This document shows, piece by piece, positions 41,555 to 50,655 of a stretch of DNA of 64,000 nucleotides (position 1 is its first letter; the number at the start of each line of letters is the position of its first letter). Under the pieces are notes generated by a model. The model had not been told where the DNA came from. It ran no database searches and worked only from the letters and a program-made list of their open reading frames with translations. The DNA comes from G963663775 sp963663775 (GTDB lineage: Bacteria > Bacillota > Clostridia > Oscillospirales > Butyricicoccaceae). Position numbers and translations under genes: made by a program. Location of the stretch: positions 1,798,001 through 1,862,000 of the forward strand of contig OY760624.1 in the NCBI GenBank assembly GCA_963663775.1, given 5' to 3'.

Positions 41555-44476
41555 CTAGGGTGTCATTTGTGCTTGCAGCAGGGTTTCTACGGCATCTTCG
41601 GGCAGTGGTTTGCTGAAATAATAGCCCTGAATATAGTCACAGCCCTTTTGCGTGAGCAGATGATATTGCTGCTCATCCTCCACACCCTCTGCAATGACCT
41701 TCAGTTCCAACCCGTGTGCCATTTGGATGATATTGTTGATGATGGCGGCCTCTTTTTTGCTCATCGACATATTGTCTACAAAGGATTTGTCAATCTTCAA
41801 GGTGCTGATGGGGATGATGCGCAAATAATTCAGAGAAGAATAGCCGGTTCCAAAGTCATCCAGCGCAATTCTGACGCCAATATCCATCAGTTCTTTCAAA
41901 ATTCCAATTTTAGAATCAATAGATTCCATTAAAACGGTTTCTGTAATTTCCAATTCTATAATACTGGGGTCTAGTGCGGATTCTTGCAGAACACACTTGA
42001 TATTCTGCAAAAATTCAGGCTGTAGCATGTCTAAAGAAGAAATATTGATGCTCATGCTGTGGATTTGATAGCCGGCTTGCAGCCACTGCGCAGTTTTCAT
42101 GCAAACCTCACGGAAAATCCATCGGTCAATCTCCGTGATATAGCCGCTTTCCTCGGCAATGGGAATGAATTCAGCTGGTGAGATGGGGCCCATTTCTTTG
42201 CTGTTCAAACGCATCAAAGCCTCAAAGCCAAACACCTCACCTGTTGACGCCAGATACTGCGGCTGATAGAATACGCTCAGCTCTTGATTTTTGATGGCAC
42301 TGCGCAGAATGCGTTCGATACTGGTTTTGCGGGTGATTTGATGATACATTTCTTCGTCATACAATTCGTAGCGGTTTTTGCCAAGTTGCTTGGCTTTATA
42401 CATCGCCACATCTGCATTCTTTAGAATATGGTCGACATCAAATCCATCCTTGGGATAAATGGCGATGCCGATGCTGGAAGACAGGTTAATGGATTTTTGT
42501 AAAACCTCGGTGATGTCATGGATGACGTCCAGAATCTGTTCCGCATACTGTTTCACCTCCAAGGGGTCTTCAAAGGGGTGCAGCAGGACAAATTCATCCC
42601 CGCCCAATCGGAACACCATGTCATTTTCACCGAGCATGCCGGATAATTTCTTGGATAAGCAGACCAGCACTTGGTCACCAAATCCATGCCCCAACGTGTC
42701 ATTGATATTCTTAAAGTTATCCAAATCAATGAAAAAGATGGCACCTTCATTGTGTTGGGTGCGTGCCTCTTGAATTTTCTCCTCTGCGGTTTCGATGAAA
42801 TAGGCACGGTTGGGCAGCAGCGTTAAAGAGTCATAATATGCCATGTATTTAATGCGGTCTTCGCTTACTTTTTTGTCGGTATAGTCCGAGGTAGAGCCGG
42901 AAATTTTGCGTGCAAAGCCAGAGTCATCCCACAATGCCTTGCCACGGGAGAACACCCATAAATAGCCGCCGGAAGCCTTTTTCAGACGATATTCCGATTG
43001 ATAAATTGCCGTTTTGTTTTTGTAATATTGCGCCAGCTCCCGCCGCACCCGCTTGAGGTCATCCGGATGAATGTACTCCTCCAGCATGTCAGAGGTTTGG
43101 ATGCTGTTGAGCGGATAGCCGGTCAGCTCATAAAACTTTTCCGATGCATAGAAGGAATGGGTCAGCAAATTGATTTCCCAAATCACGTCATTGGAGCCAT
43201 CGACTGCCAGCCGATACCGCTCTTCAGAATTGCGCAGCTGCGACTCATTTTCACGCAGGGATTCATATTGTGCCCGCAGTTCGACCTCGGCATCAGACAA
43301 ATCTTGATACACTTCGGAAATCTGCTGGTTGGCGGAAATCAAATTTTTTGTCATCAGAGAGAAAGCTTCCGCAAATTGACCAATTTCGTCATTGGAATGG
43401 ATTACAATATCGGTATTATAGTTTCCTTGTGTGATTTCTTCGGCATAAAGCTGCAGCTCGTGTATCGGTGTGGAAATCAGGGAACTGATGTAAACGCCAA
43501 ACATGGCGGCGAAGATAGACCCCAGCACTGAAATCAAAATAATGACATAGGTCAATTCCTTTTCATCCTGCAGCACCTCGGAGGCATTGACAGAAACCAA
43601 CAGCACGTAGCCATTGCTCAGCTTGGAAAATCCAATAAACTTATCCTGCAAAAAATATTCGGTCACATAGACACCGTTGTCATGTTGGTCGATATATGCG
43701 GCGAGCCCTTCCAGTTCATGGTTGTTGACCTCTCGCAAATTGTCCGTGTTATTGAAATCCGGATGCACCAAAAAATGATATTGCGAATCAATCAGAGAAG
43801 CATAGCCAGAATGGTACACCTGCGCATTGTTTACAACTTCCTGCAGTTTGCTGAACTTCACATCCATGCCAACAATGCCGACCACCTCGTTCTGCACGAG
43901 AATCGGCTCAACATAAGAAATCATGTAAAGTTTTGTAATCGGGTCAAAATAGGGTGCCGTCCAATAGCCTGCTTTTAAGTTGATTGGCATGTAATACCAT
44001 TCGTAAGAGCTTTTGTCTGCCTCCATGTCCGCCACTTTGGTGCCAAAATCAACCCGCTTAAAGCCACTGCCGTCTTGATTGATGACATTGGGACCAATCA
44101 AAAATCCGTCTTTGGAATATTTGTTTCGAAAATTCACGTAGCAATCCACGTTGATTTGACCGGACTCGGCATATTTTGTGACAAGCGGCACAATTTCATT
44201 GCTGTAGGCAGTCGGATATTGCGCATCGTTTTCCATTTTGTCCATATCCACGTCATATGCAATGGTGGCCGCCAAGTCTGCCACTTTGATTTCCACGCCA
44301 TCCATTTCGCCGTCCATTTGCGCCGCCAATTTGCTTGAAATCTCCTGCAAATTGCGCATGGTGTTGTCTTCTATGATACTTCTGCTTCGGATAACACTGA
44401 TTGCGCCGATAAAAATGGAAACAATTCCGACAGATACAATAATTGCCCATGCAATTTTGTGTGAAATTTTTTTCAT
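41555..44476 (-). CDS. Cache-HAMP-PAS-GGDEF-EAL membrane signalling protein
   Basis: A 973-residue protein starting at ATG 44476 behind GGTGG. Layout: first membrane helix (about 8-30), an extracellular dCache sensor (about 35-285, with GIVGMDVKFSKLQEV), second helix (about 290-315), HAMP (about 318-370), PAS/PAC (about 410-535), GGDEF (about 540-695; RLGGDEFVL) and EAL (about 705-960; FEALMRL and DDFGTGYSSL intact). Both enzymatic loops look active; the RxxD site is not complete. It can make and degrade cyclic di-GMP in response to an outside ligand. It is transcribed alone. Confidence 0.93.
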   Translation of the reverse strand: MKKISHKIAWAIIVSVGIVSIFIGAISVIRSRSIIEDNTMRNLQEISSKLAAQMDGEMDGVEIKVADLAATIAYDVDMDKMENDAQYPTAYSNEIVPLVTKYAESGQINVDCYVNFRNKYSKDGFLIGPNVINQDGSGFKRVDFGTKVADMEADKSSYEWYYMPINLKAGYWTAPYFDPITKLYMISYVEPILVQNEVVGIVGMDVKFSKLQEVVNNAQVYHSGYASLIDSQYHFLVHPDFNNTDNLREVNNHELEGLAAYIDQHDNGVYVTEYFLQDKFIGFSKLSNGYVLLVSVNASEVLQDEKELTYVIILISVLGSIFAAMFGVYISSLISTPIHELQLYAEEITQGNYNTDIVIHSNDEIGQFAEAFSLMTKNLISANQQISEVYQDLSDAEVELRAQYESLRENESQLRNSEERYRLAVDGSNDVIWEINLLTHSFYASEKFYELTGYPLNSIQTSDMLEEYIHPDDLKRVRRELAQYYKNKTAIYQSEYRLKKASGGYLWVFSRGKALWDDSGFARKISGSTSDYTDKKVSEDRIKYMAYYDSLTLLPNRAYFIETAEEKIQEARTQHNEGAIFFIDLDNFKNINDTLGHGFGDQVLVCLSKKLSGMLGENDMVFRLGGDEFVLLHPFEDPLEVKQYAEQILDVIHDITEVLQKSINLSSSIGIAIYPKDGFDVDHILKNADVAMYKAKQLGKNRYELYDEEMYHQITRKTSIERILRSAIKNQELSVFYQPQYLASTGEVFGFEALMRLNSKEMGPISPAEFIPIAEESGYITEIDRWIFREVCMKTAQWLQAGYQIHSMSINISSLDMLQPEFLQNIKCVLQESALDPSIIELEITETVLMESIDSKIGILKELMDIGVRIALDDFGTGYSSLNYLRIIPISTLKIDKSFVDNMSMSKKEAAIINNIIQMAHGLELKVIAEGVEDEQQYHLLTQKGCDYIQGYYFSKPLPEDAVETLLQAQMTP

Positions 44477-44509
44477 AGAAAACACCACCATTTCGGATTT
44501 GTTTTTCTC

Positions 44510-44538
44510 AATATACCATATTAAAACAGTCCTGTAAA
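44510..44538 (-). promoter_or_regulatory. Promoter of the Cache-GGDEF-EAL gene
   Basis: Minus strand TTTACA (44533-44538), a 17-base spacer and TATATT (44510-44515) with extended TGG, about 35 bases before the start codon. Confidence 0.6.
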
Positions 44539-44618
44539 GTCATGTTCTAGTATGGCATGCGACGAAGAACTGAGCATTAAAACGTATATTCAGACAATAA
44601 AATGCATAAAAATCAATT

Positions 44619-44672
44619 AAAAAAGAGGACAGCTACCTTGTGGTTTCAGAATACACCAAAGGCAGCTGTCCT
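44619..44672 (-). terminator. Terminator of the SulP transporter gene
   Basis: On the minus strand AGGACAGCT pairs with AGCTGTCCT across a partly paired loop and is followed by TTTTTT. It sits 80 bases behind the transporter stop codon. Confidence 0.8.
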
Positions 44673-44751
44673 TTATTTGGATGGCTGTGATTGTTTGCAA
44701 GCAATCAAATTGCGCTGTGCCCAAGGTGTTTTTGCGTGTGATGCTGCAAAA

Positions 44752-46200
44752 TCAGCGGAGCAAAAGCGGATATTGTGTGGAAATCTGCTCCAGCAGCATC
44801 GTGCAGGAGGGGCTTAATCCAATGATTTCAACCTTCACACCCTGTTCGCTGTATTGCAGCAAAAGCTTATCTAAGGCGTCTACAGCAGATTCATCCCAGA
44901 TTTTCAGATGGGTCACATCCATCCGAATCGAGGTTTCTGTGGATGTGATGTCAAAGTTTTCGATGAAATGGGTGGTGGAGGCAAAAAACAGCTGTCCATA
45001 GCAGCGATACAGCACACCGTCGGCATCTTGGATGCGTTCCACCTCGGTTACAGAGATTTTGTGCACAAAAAACAGAGAGCTGATGATGATGCCGACAATC
45101 ACGCCGTATGCCAGATTTTCTGTGAGCAAAACAATCACAACCGTGGTTAGCATGACGATGGTGTCATAAATCGGCACAGAGCGCAGACGGCGCAGACACG
45201 TCCAGTCGAAGGTGGAAACGGAAACAACAATCATGACGGCAACCAATGCCGCAATGGGGATTTGCACCACCCATGGATTGAATACCAAAATTAACAGCAT
45301 CAAAAACACACCGGCAACTAAGGTGGACAATCTGCCGCGGCCACCCGATTTGTAATTGATGACCGATTGCCCAATCATGGCACAGCCTGCCATGCCGCCG
45401 AACAATCCCGCAACCATGTTGGCAACGCCTTGCCCCATACATTCCCGGTTTTTGTTGCTGCTGGAATTGGTCAGCTCGTCAATCAAGCGTGATGTCAGCA
45501 TGGATTCGGTCAAGCCTACAATTGCCAGAGAGATGGCATAGGGGAAAATGATGCGCAAGGTTTCCGCTGTCATGGGCACTGTGGGCAGCGCAAACAGCGG
45601 AAGTGCACCCGAGATGGTTCCCACATCTCCGATTTGGGTCACATCAATATGCGCAAAGAGGGTGACAGCGGTCAACACCAAAATGGCAATCAGCGGCGCA
45701 GGAATTGTGCGGTTGAGCTTGGGAAACAGATAAATGATGGCGATGCCTACGGCAACGAGTATGTACATGGAAACCCCTGCATCCTGAAAATAGGTGAGCT
45801 GGGATTTAAAGATTAAAATCGCCAAGGCATTTACGAACCCAATCATTACAGGGCGTGGAATAAAACGCAGTAAATTGCCGATGCGCAAAATACCCATTAG
45901 CACTTGCAGCAGTCCGGTTAGAATCGTGGTGGCAAGCATATACTCTACACCGTGCTTGTGTACCAATCCCGCAAGCACCAATGCCATTGCGCCGGTGGCA
46001 GCAGAAATTAGTCCGGGTCTGCCGCCTGCAAACGCCGTGACAATTGCGATGCAAAAGGAGGCGTAGAGTCCAACCATGGGGTCCAATCCTGCGATGATGG
46101 AAAATGCAATCGCTTCGGGAATCAGTGCAATGCCTACGACCATTCCGGCGAGCACATCCGCCTTCACATTGCCAAACCACTCTTTTTTTAGTCCTGTCAT
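44752..46200 (-). CDS. SulP-family anion transporter with STAS domain
   Basis: A 482-residue membrane protein; the ATG at 46200 is five bases behind AAGGAG, and an open frame further upstream is spurious. About 12-14 membrane helices with family marks near the start (LAGMVVGIALIPEAIAFSI) and in the middle. Residues about 385-480 are the cytoplasmic STAS domain (VLYRCYGQLFFASTTHF), ending in a segment similar to anti-sigma antagonists. SulP proteins carry sulfate, bicarbonate, dicarboxylates or chloride; the substrate is not clear. It stands alone. Confidence 0.93.
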   Translation of the reverse strand: MTGLKKEWFGNVKADVLAGMVVGIALIPEAIAFSIIAGLDPMVGLYASFCIAIVTAFAGGRPGLISAATGAMALVLAGLVHKHGVEYMLATTILTGLLQVLMGILRIGNLLRFIPRPVMIGFVNALAILIFKSQLTYFQDAGVSMYILVAVGIAIIYLFPKLNRTIPAPLIAILVLTAVTLFAHIDVTQIGDVGTISGALPLFALPTVPMTAETLRIIFPYAISLAIVGLTESMLTSRLIDELTNSSSNKNRECMGQGVANMVAGLFGGMAGCAMIGQSVINYKSGGRGRLSTLVAGVFLMLLILVFNPWVVQIPIAALVAVMIVVSVSTFDWTCLRRLRSVPIYDTIVMLTTVVIVLLTENLAYGVIVGIIISSLFFVHKISVTEVERIQDADGVLYRCYGQLFFASTTHFIENFDITSTETSIRMDVTHLKIWDESAVDALDKLLLQYSEQGVKVEIIGLSPSCTMLLEQISTQYPLLLR

Positions 46201-46609
46201 ATCTTCTCCTTTGAAATGAAATATACAATATACTATTATTATATCGGAAAATATACAGCACAACCAGTGACATTTTCGGCAAAATGGTGAAACACATCCA
46301 AGGCGTGACTGTTTATATGCACAAATGAAGGGTTGGATTGCGGTGTCACCCAAAAGCGTTTCGTGCGTGATTTATGATTGATTGCGATTGGTTTTGAAAA
46401 CAAGCGGTAGGAGAATGCAAAATAAATAAAAGTGACAACATTGAATTGTGCATATAAAACAAATTTTTTAAAAAATAAACGCAATAAATCGAAAGTATTG
46501 ACAAAGCATTTGGCGTGTGATACCTTATAGATACCATAAACGAGTACAAACGGTCAAGAACGATAGTGTAAATCGTGCAGAAAGGATTTCGCAGAAGCGG
46601 ATGATGTAA
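46201..46609. other. 409-base divergent non-coding gap
   Basis: No credible gene; short frames here are AT-rich chance frames. A TATAAT-like element on the minus strand (about 46235-46245) probably belongs to the SulP gene. The fructose operon promoter is at 46498. A repeated GATACC (46519-46524 and 46530-46535) lies around the -10 region and might be part of an operator. Confidence 0.4.
46498..46526 (+). promoter_or_regulatory. Promoter of the fructose PTS operon
   Basis: A perfect TTGACA (46498-46503), a 17-base spacer and a weaker TACCTT (46521-46526) preceded by TG. The DeoR-type regulator coded directly downstream probably represses it. Confidence 0.6.
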
Positions 46610-47395
46610 ATGTTTGAAGAAGAAAGATTGCATAAAATAGCAAAATACGTGCAGGAACAGTCACGTGCATCTGTGCAGGAACTGTGCAGTTTGTTTCAGG
46701 TATCAGAATCGACCGTTCGACGTGATTTGAGCGAGCTTGAGAACAGGAATTTGCTGAAAAGAACCCATGGCGGTGCCGTATATCTGCAGCCGGTCGGCTT
46801 TGAACCGACGTATCGGGAGAAAGAAGACCGATACCGTAGTGAAAAAGCCAAGATTGCAAAAAAAGCAGCCGAATTCATCCAAGAAGGCGATACGCTGATT
46901 ATTGATGCAGGGACTACCACCTTGTATTTGACGCAGGAGCTCACGCAGTTTAAGGAACTGACGATTATCACCAATTCCATTGTGTTACTGCAGAAGCTGT
47001 CGAGCTGTAAGGGGTTGCAGGTGATGTCCACAGGCGGCATCCTGCGAGAGAATACCATGGCGTTGGTAGGACCTGGTGCAGAAGATTCGCTGGACCGCTT
47101 TCGGGTGGATAAAGCGTTCATGGCGACCAACGGATTTGATTTGCAGATGGGTTTCACAACACCGAATTTGTTGGAGGCATCCACGAAGCAAAAGATGATG
47201 CGTGTTGCAGAGCAGGTTTATGTGCTGGCAGACCATTCCAAAGCGGGACATGTTTCATTTGCAAAGTTTGGAACGCTGGCAGATGTCGATGGCTTGATTA
47301 CAGGTGATTCTATTTCCGAAGCACAGAAAACAGCGATTGAAAAACATCACACAAAGCTGTATCTGGTGCACACAGATGCAGTATCCAATGGATAG
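46610..47395 (+). CDS. fruR: DeoR-family repressor of fructose utilisation
   Basis: A 261-residue regulator. Residues about 1-58 are the DeoR winged helix (VQELCSLFQVSESTVRRDLSELE, then KRTHGGAVYL), and about 75-240 the sugar-phosphate-binding domain (IIDAGTTTLYLTQEL). It is the first gene of an operon with 1-phosphofructokinase and the fructose PTS, so the inducer is probably fructose 1-phosphate or 1,6-bisphosphate, as known for similar proteins. It has a weak ribosome binding site, which keeps its level low. The next gene starts 13 bases downstream. Confidence 0.9.
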   Translation: MFEEERLHKIAKYVQEQSRASVQELCSLFQVSESTVRRDLSELENRNLLKRTHGGAVYLQPVGFEPTYREKEDRYRSEKAKIAKKAAEFIQEGDTLIIDAGTTTLYLTQELTQFKELTIITNSIVLLQKLSSCKGLQVMSTGGILRENTMALVGPGAEDSLDRFRVDKAFMATNGFDLQMGFTTPNLLEASTKQKMMRVAEQVYVLADHSKAGHVSFAKFGTLADVDGLITGDSISEAQKTAIEKHHTKLYLVHTDAVSNG

Positions 47396-47407
47396 GGAGG
47401 TGTAAGC

Positions 47408-48349
47408 ATGAATTCACGTAAAATTGTTACCGTCACGCTGAATCCTTCCATTGACAAAACAATTACCGTTGATGGTTGGACGCAATTTGGCTTGAATCGG
47501 GCGCTGCGAACGCGTGTGGATGCCGGTGGAAAGGGCATCAATGTTGCCAAGGTGCTGAAGGATTTTGGTGCAAATGTTTTGGTGACAGGTCTTATTGCCG
47601 GCAACCAAGGCGAGTTTTTGCTCAATCGGCTGCATGATGCGAAAATTGCAGTAGATTTTTTGGAGATTGCAGGAGAAACCCGTACAAACCTCAAGATTTT
47701 TGACGAAAGTGTCCATAAGATGACCGAGCTGAACGAAACCGGATTCTGGGTTGCAGAGGAAGCGTTAGAGGAATATCGGCGGCGATTTCAGCAGGCAATG
47801 GCACAGACCGATGTGGTCGTGCTCAGCGGCAGTCTGCCGCCCGGTGTGCCAAAGCGATTCTACGCAGAATGCATCGAAATTGCAAAATTGCACGGCGTAC
47901 AAACGATTTTAGATGCAGATGGAGAAGCGTTGGCGGCAGGCATACAGGCAATCCCGTATGCGGTAAAGCCGAATTTGCATGAACTGGAGATGTTGACCGG
48001 AAAGCAGTTCATCAGCAAAGCGGAGGTTGCGGCGGCGGCGCAAGCGTTGATACAAACTGGCATTGCGGTGGTGATTGTTTCGATGGGTGCAGACGGTGCG
48101 GTTGTGGTCGGGCGTGAAGAGGCGTTTCAAGTAGACTCTTGGGACATCCCCGTGAAGAGTGCAACCGGTGCGGGCGATTCCATGGTTGCTGCATTGGCAT
48201 ATAGTCTGGTGCAGCAAGCCACTTTATATGACATTTCCAAAATCACCACTGCCGCAGGCACGATTACCGCATCCAAGGAAGGCACGCAAACCTGCACCTG
48301 GAAAGAAGTACAACAATCGCTGCAATATGTTGCAGTGAACCCAATTTAA
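47408..48349 (+). CDS. fruK: 1-phosphofructokinase
   Basis: A 313-residue PfkB-family sugar kinase. It begins with the hexose-phosphate kinase pattern VTLNPSIDKTI and DAGGKGINVAKVLKDFG, carries LSGSLPPGVP and ends in the PfkB signature SATGAGDSMVAA, whose aspartate is the catalytic base. It converts fructose 1-phosphate, delivered by the PTS, to fructose 1,6-bisphosphate with ATP. AGGGAGGTG precedes the ATG, and the order regulator-kinase-transporter is the common Gram-positive fru layout. The PTS IIBC gene follows after 48 bases with a strong ribosome binding site. Confidence 0.95.
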   Translation: MNSRKIVTVTLNPSIDKTITVDGWTQFGLNRALRTRVDAGGKGINVAKVLKDFGANVLVTGLIAGNQGEFLLNRLHDAKIAVDFLEIAGETRTNLKIFDESVHKMTELNETGFWVAEEALEEYRRRFQQAMAQTDVVVLSGSLPPGVPKRFYAECIEIAKLHGVQTILDADGEALAAGIQAIPYAVKPNLHELEMLTGKQFISKAEVAAAAQALIQTGIAVVIVSMGADGAVVVGREEAFQVDSWDIPVKSATGAGDSMVAALAYSLVQQATLYDISKITTAAGTITASKEGTQTCTWKEVQQSLQYVAVNPI

Positions 48350-48397
48350 AGAATTCCCTAATTTATTATATTTTAACATATCAAGGGAGGAATTTTT

Positions 48398-49771
48398 ATG
48401 AAAAAGCTTTTGGCTGTAACAGCATGTCCAACCGGTATTGCCCATACCTATATGGCAGCTGAGGCACTGCAAAAAGCAGCGCAGGCAAAGGGTGTTTCCA
48501 TCAAGGTGGAAACCAGAGGTTCCGTTGGGGTAGAAAACGAGTTGACAGATGCAGAAATCGCCGAAGCGCATGCCATCATCATTGCGGCAGACATGGATGC
48601 CAATGAAGCAAGATTCCAAGGCAAGCCCATTGTCAAGGTTGGCACAGGTGCGGCAATCAAAGACCCCGATGCGCTGATTGCACAGGCATTGGAAATGCAG
48701 GCTTCGGGCGCAAACACTTATGTGGAAAATGTGCAGAAAATGAAAGCCGAGCAGAGCGCACAGCGCACAGGACCCTATAAGCATCTGATGTCCGGCGTAT
48801 CCTTTATGATTCCCATTGTGGTTGCAGGCGGTTTGCTGATTGCTTTTTCCTTCCTGTTTGGCATTTATGCCTTTGAAAAAGAAGGCACGCTGGCGTGGGC
48901 ACTGAAAACCATTGGCGGTTCTGCAATGGGTTTGATGGTCACGGTGCTGGCAGGCTACATTGCGTATTCCATCGCTGACCGTCCCGGTCTTGCACCTGGT
49001 TTGATTGGCGGTTCGCTGTCCAGCACGTTGGGCGCAGGCTTCTTGGGCGGCATCTTTGCAGGCTTCTTGGCAGGCTATATTGCCAAACTCATCAAAGAAA
49101 AATTCCCGCTTCCCAAAGCACTGGAGAGCTTGAAGCCCATTTTGATTATTCCGGTTTTGACAACACTGGCGGTCGGATTGCTCATGATATTTGTCATTGG
49201 CACACCGTTGGCAATGCTTCTGAATGCACTGGTGGAATGGCTTCAAACGATGGGCACTGCCAACGCAGTGCTGCTGGGTGCCATTATGGGCGGCATGATG
49301 GCGACGGATATGGGCGGACCTATCAACAAAGCGGCTTATACAGTGGGCACGGCACTGATTGCCAGCAGCATTTATGCGCCGATGGCAGCCGTCATGGCAG
49401 GCGGCATGGTGCCTCCGATTGGCATTGCCATTGCAACCTTTATTGCAAAGAAAAAGTTTGATGCAGAAGAGAGGGAAGCAGGAAAAGCAGCACTGGTTTT
49501 GGGACTGTCCTTCATCACAGAAGGTGCGATTCCGTTTGCGGCATCTGACCCGCTGCGTGTCATTCCGTCCTGTATGGTGGGTTCTGCCATTGCAGGCGGT
49601 CTGTCGGTAGCATTTGGATGCTTGCTGAGAGCACCGCATGGCGGCTTGTTCGTGATGCTGATTCCAAATGCAGTCAGCAACGTGCTGGGTTATCTGGCGG
49701 CGATTTTGATTGGTTCCATCGTCACCGCAGGCTTGCTCATGCTGCTGAAAAAAGACAAAGTTTCTGAATAA
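48398..49771 (+). CDS. fruA: Fructose-specific PTS EIIBC component
   Basis: A 457-residue protein with AAGGGAGG upstream. Residues about 1-100 are the EIIB domain; the phosphocysteine is in TACPTGIAHTYMAAE. Residues about 120-455 are the membrane EIIC domain with about nine or ten helices and the substrate-region motif GGPINKAAYT. It imports fructose and phosphorylates it at carbon 1. Many FruA proteins also carry EIIA in the same chain; here EIIA is a separate protein coded 71 bases downstream, after a hairpin. Confidence 0.94.
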   Translation: MKKLLAVTACPTGIAHTYMAAEALQKAAQAKGVSIKVETRGSVGVENELTDAEIAEAHAIIIAADMDANEARFQGKPIVKVGTGAAIKDPDALIAQALEMQASGANTYVENVQKMKAEQSAQRTGPYKHLMSGVSFMIPIVVAGGLLIAFSFLFGIYAFEKEGTLAWALKTIGGSAMGLMVTVLAGYIAYSIADRPGLAPGLIGGSLSSTLGAGFLGGIFAGFLAGYIAKLIKEKFPLPKALESLKPILIIPVLTTLAVGLLMIFVIGTPLAMLLNALVEWLQTMGTANAVLLGAIMGGMMATDMGGPINKAAYTVGTALIASSIYAPMAAVMAGGMVPPIGIAIATFIAKKKFDAEEREAGKAALVLGLSFITEGAIPFAASDPLRVIPSCMVGSAIAGGLSVAFGCLLRAPHGGLFVMLIPNAVSNVLGYLAAILIGSIVTAGLLMLLKKDKVSE

Positions 49772-49782
49772 GAATCAAACAC

Positions 49783-49812
49783 GCGGCTCCGCATGGTTGT
49801 GTGCGGAGCCGC
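49783..49812 (+). other. Intra-operon hairpin between EIIBC and EIIA genes
   Basis: GCGGCTCCGCA (49783-49793) pairs perfectly with TGCGGAGCCGC (49802-49812) around an eight-base loop. No T-run follows, so it probably protects or processes the mRNA rather than ending it. Confidence 0.5.
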
Positions 49813-49842
49813 TATGGCGAAAAGATACAGGAGGACTCAAAC

Positions 49843-50301
49843 ATGAATATCACAGGCATCATGAATCAAGATATTATTTTTATGGGGCTGGAAGCAGCCA
49901 GCCGTGAGGAAGCACTTGCCGCTATGATTGATGGCATGGTAAAGGGCGGCTATATCGTAAATCAGCAGCAATATACCAGTGCTGTGCAGGAGCGTGAGGC
50001 AAAAGGCACCACGGGGATCGGCTTTGGCGTTGCCATTCCGCATGGCAAATCTGACGGCGTGGCAAAACCATGCGTGGCGTATGCGCATCTCAAAACGCCG
50101 GTTGATTGGAATTCCTTTGATGGAAATCCCGTGACGAGTGTTTTTCTGATTGGCGTGCCGCAGGAAAATGCAGGAAATGAACATTTGAAGATTTTGATTG
50201 CCATTTCCAAAAAGCTGATGCACGAAGAGTTTAGAGAACAGCTGGACAAAGCGGCAACCGCAGAAGAAATTTTGGAAATTATCAAGTCCATTGAGGCTTA
50301 A
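49843..50301 (+). CDS. Fructose-specific PTS EIIA component
   Basis: A 152-residue EIIA of the fructose/mannitol family. The phosphohistidine is in GFGVAIPHGKSDGV. The ATG at 49843 lies behind CAGGAGGAC; an upstream in-frame codon has no ribosome binding site. It passes phosphate from HPr to the EIIB domain of the preceding gene. It is followed after 37 bases by the HPr gene, which completes the relay. Confidence 0.94.
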   Translation: MNITGIMNQDIIFMGLEAASREEALAAMIDGMVKGGYIVNQQQYTSAVQEREAKGTTGIGFGVAIPHGKSDGVAKPCVAYAHLKTPVDWNSFDGNPVTSVFLIGVPQENAGNEHLKILIAISKKLMHEEFREQLDKAATAEEILEIIKSIEA

Positions 50302-50338
50302 AGAAACAAAGCGGTCTTTCGGAAAGGAAGCAAAGCAT

Positions 50339-50605
50339 ATGGTACAGAAAACATTTGTTATGGGTTGTGCAGAGGGATTTCACCTCAGACCGGCACAGGT
50401 TTTGATGGAGGCCATGACACCGTTTACGGCAGAAGTAAAGCTTATCAAGACAGAGGATGAGGTTGCAGACGCAAAGAGCCTTTTGGCACTGATGAGCTTG
50501 GGCATTGAAGGCGGTGAAACGGTGGAAGTGACAGCGGATGGCGCTGATGAAGACGCTGCAATGGAAGCGGTCACGGCGTTGTTTGCAAATAATTTTGGTG
50601 AATAA
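50339..50605 (+). CDS. HPr-family phosphocarrier protein
   Basis: An 88-residue HPr, ATG at 50339 with GGAAAGGAAG upstream. The active histidine is residue 15 in GFHLRPAQ (most HPr proteins read HARPA), and the regulatory serine lies in AKSLLALMSLG at residue 47. The leucine in place of alanine beside the histidine and a CysAla pair before it are slightly unusual. It accepts phosphate from Enzyme I and gives it to EIIA. Being coded in the fructose operon, it may be a fructose-specific HPr beside a housekeeping copy elsewhere, or the only one. Confidence 0.92.
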   Translation: MVQKTFVMGCAEGFHLRPAQVLMEAMTPFTAEVKLIKTEDEVADAKSLLALMSLGIEGGETVEVTADGADEDAAMEAVTALFANNFGE

Positions 50606-50655
50606 GGCGTGTTTTCAACGATGACACACCAAGAATCGTACGGGAGGGGAAAGGC

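Noticed and set aside
46239..46633. Short minus-strand open frames between the SulP and fruR genes
   Set aside because: They are AT-rich, lack ribosome sites, and one overlaps the fru promoter and the start of fruR.
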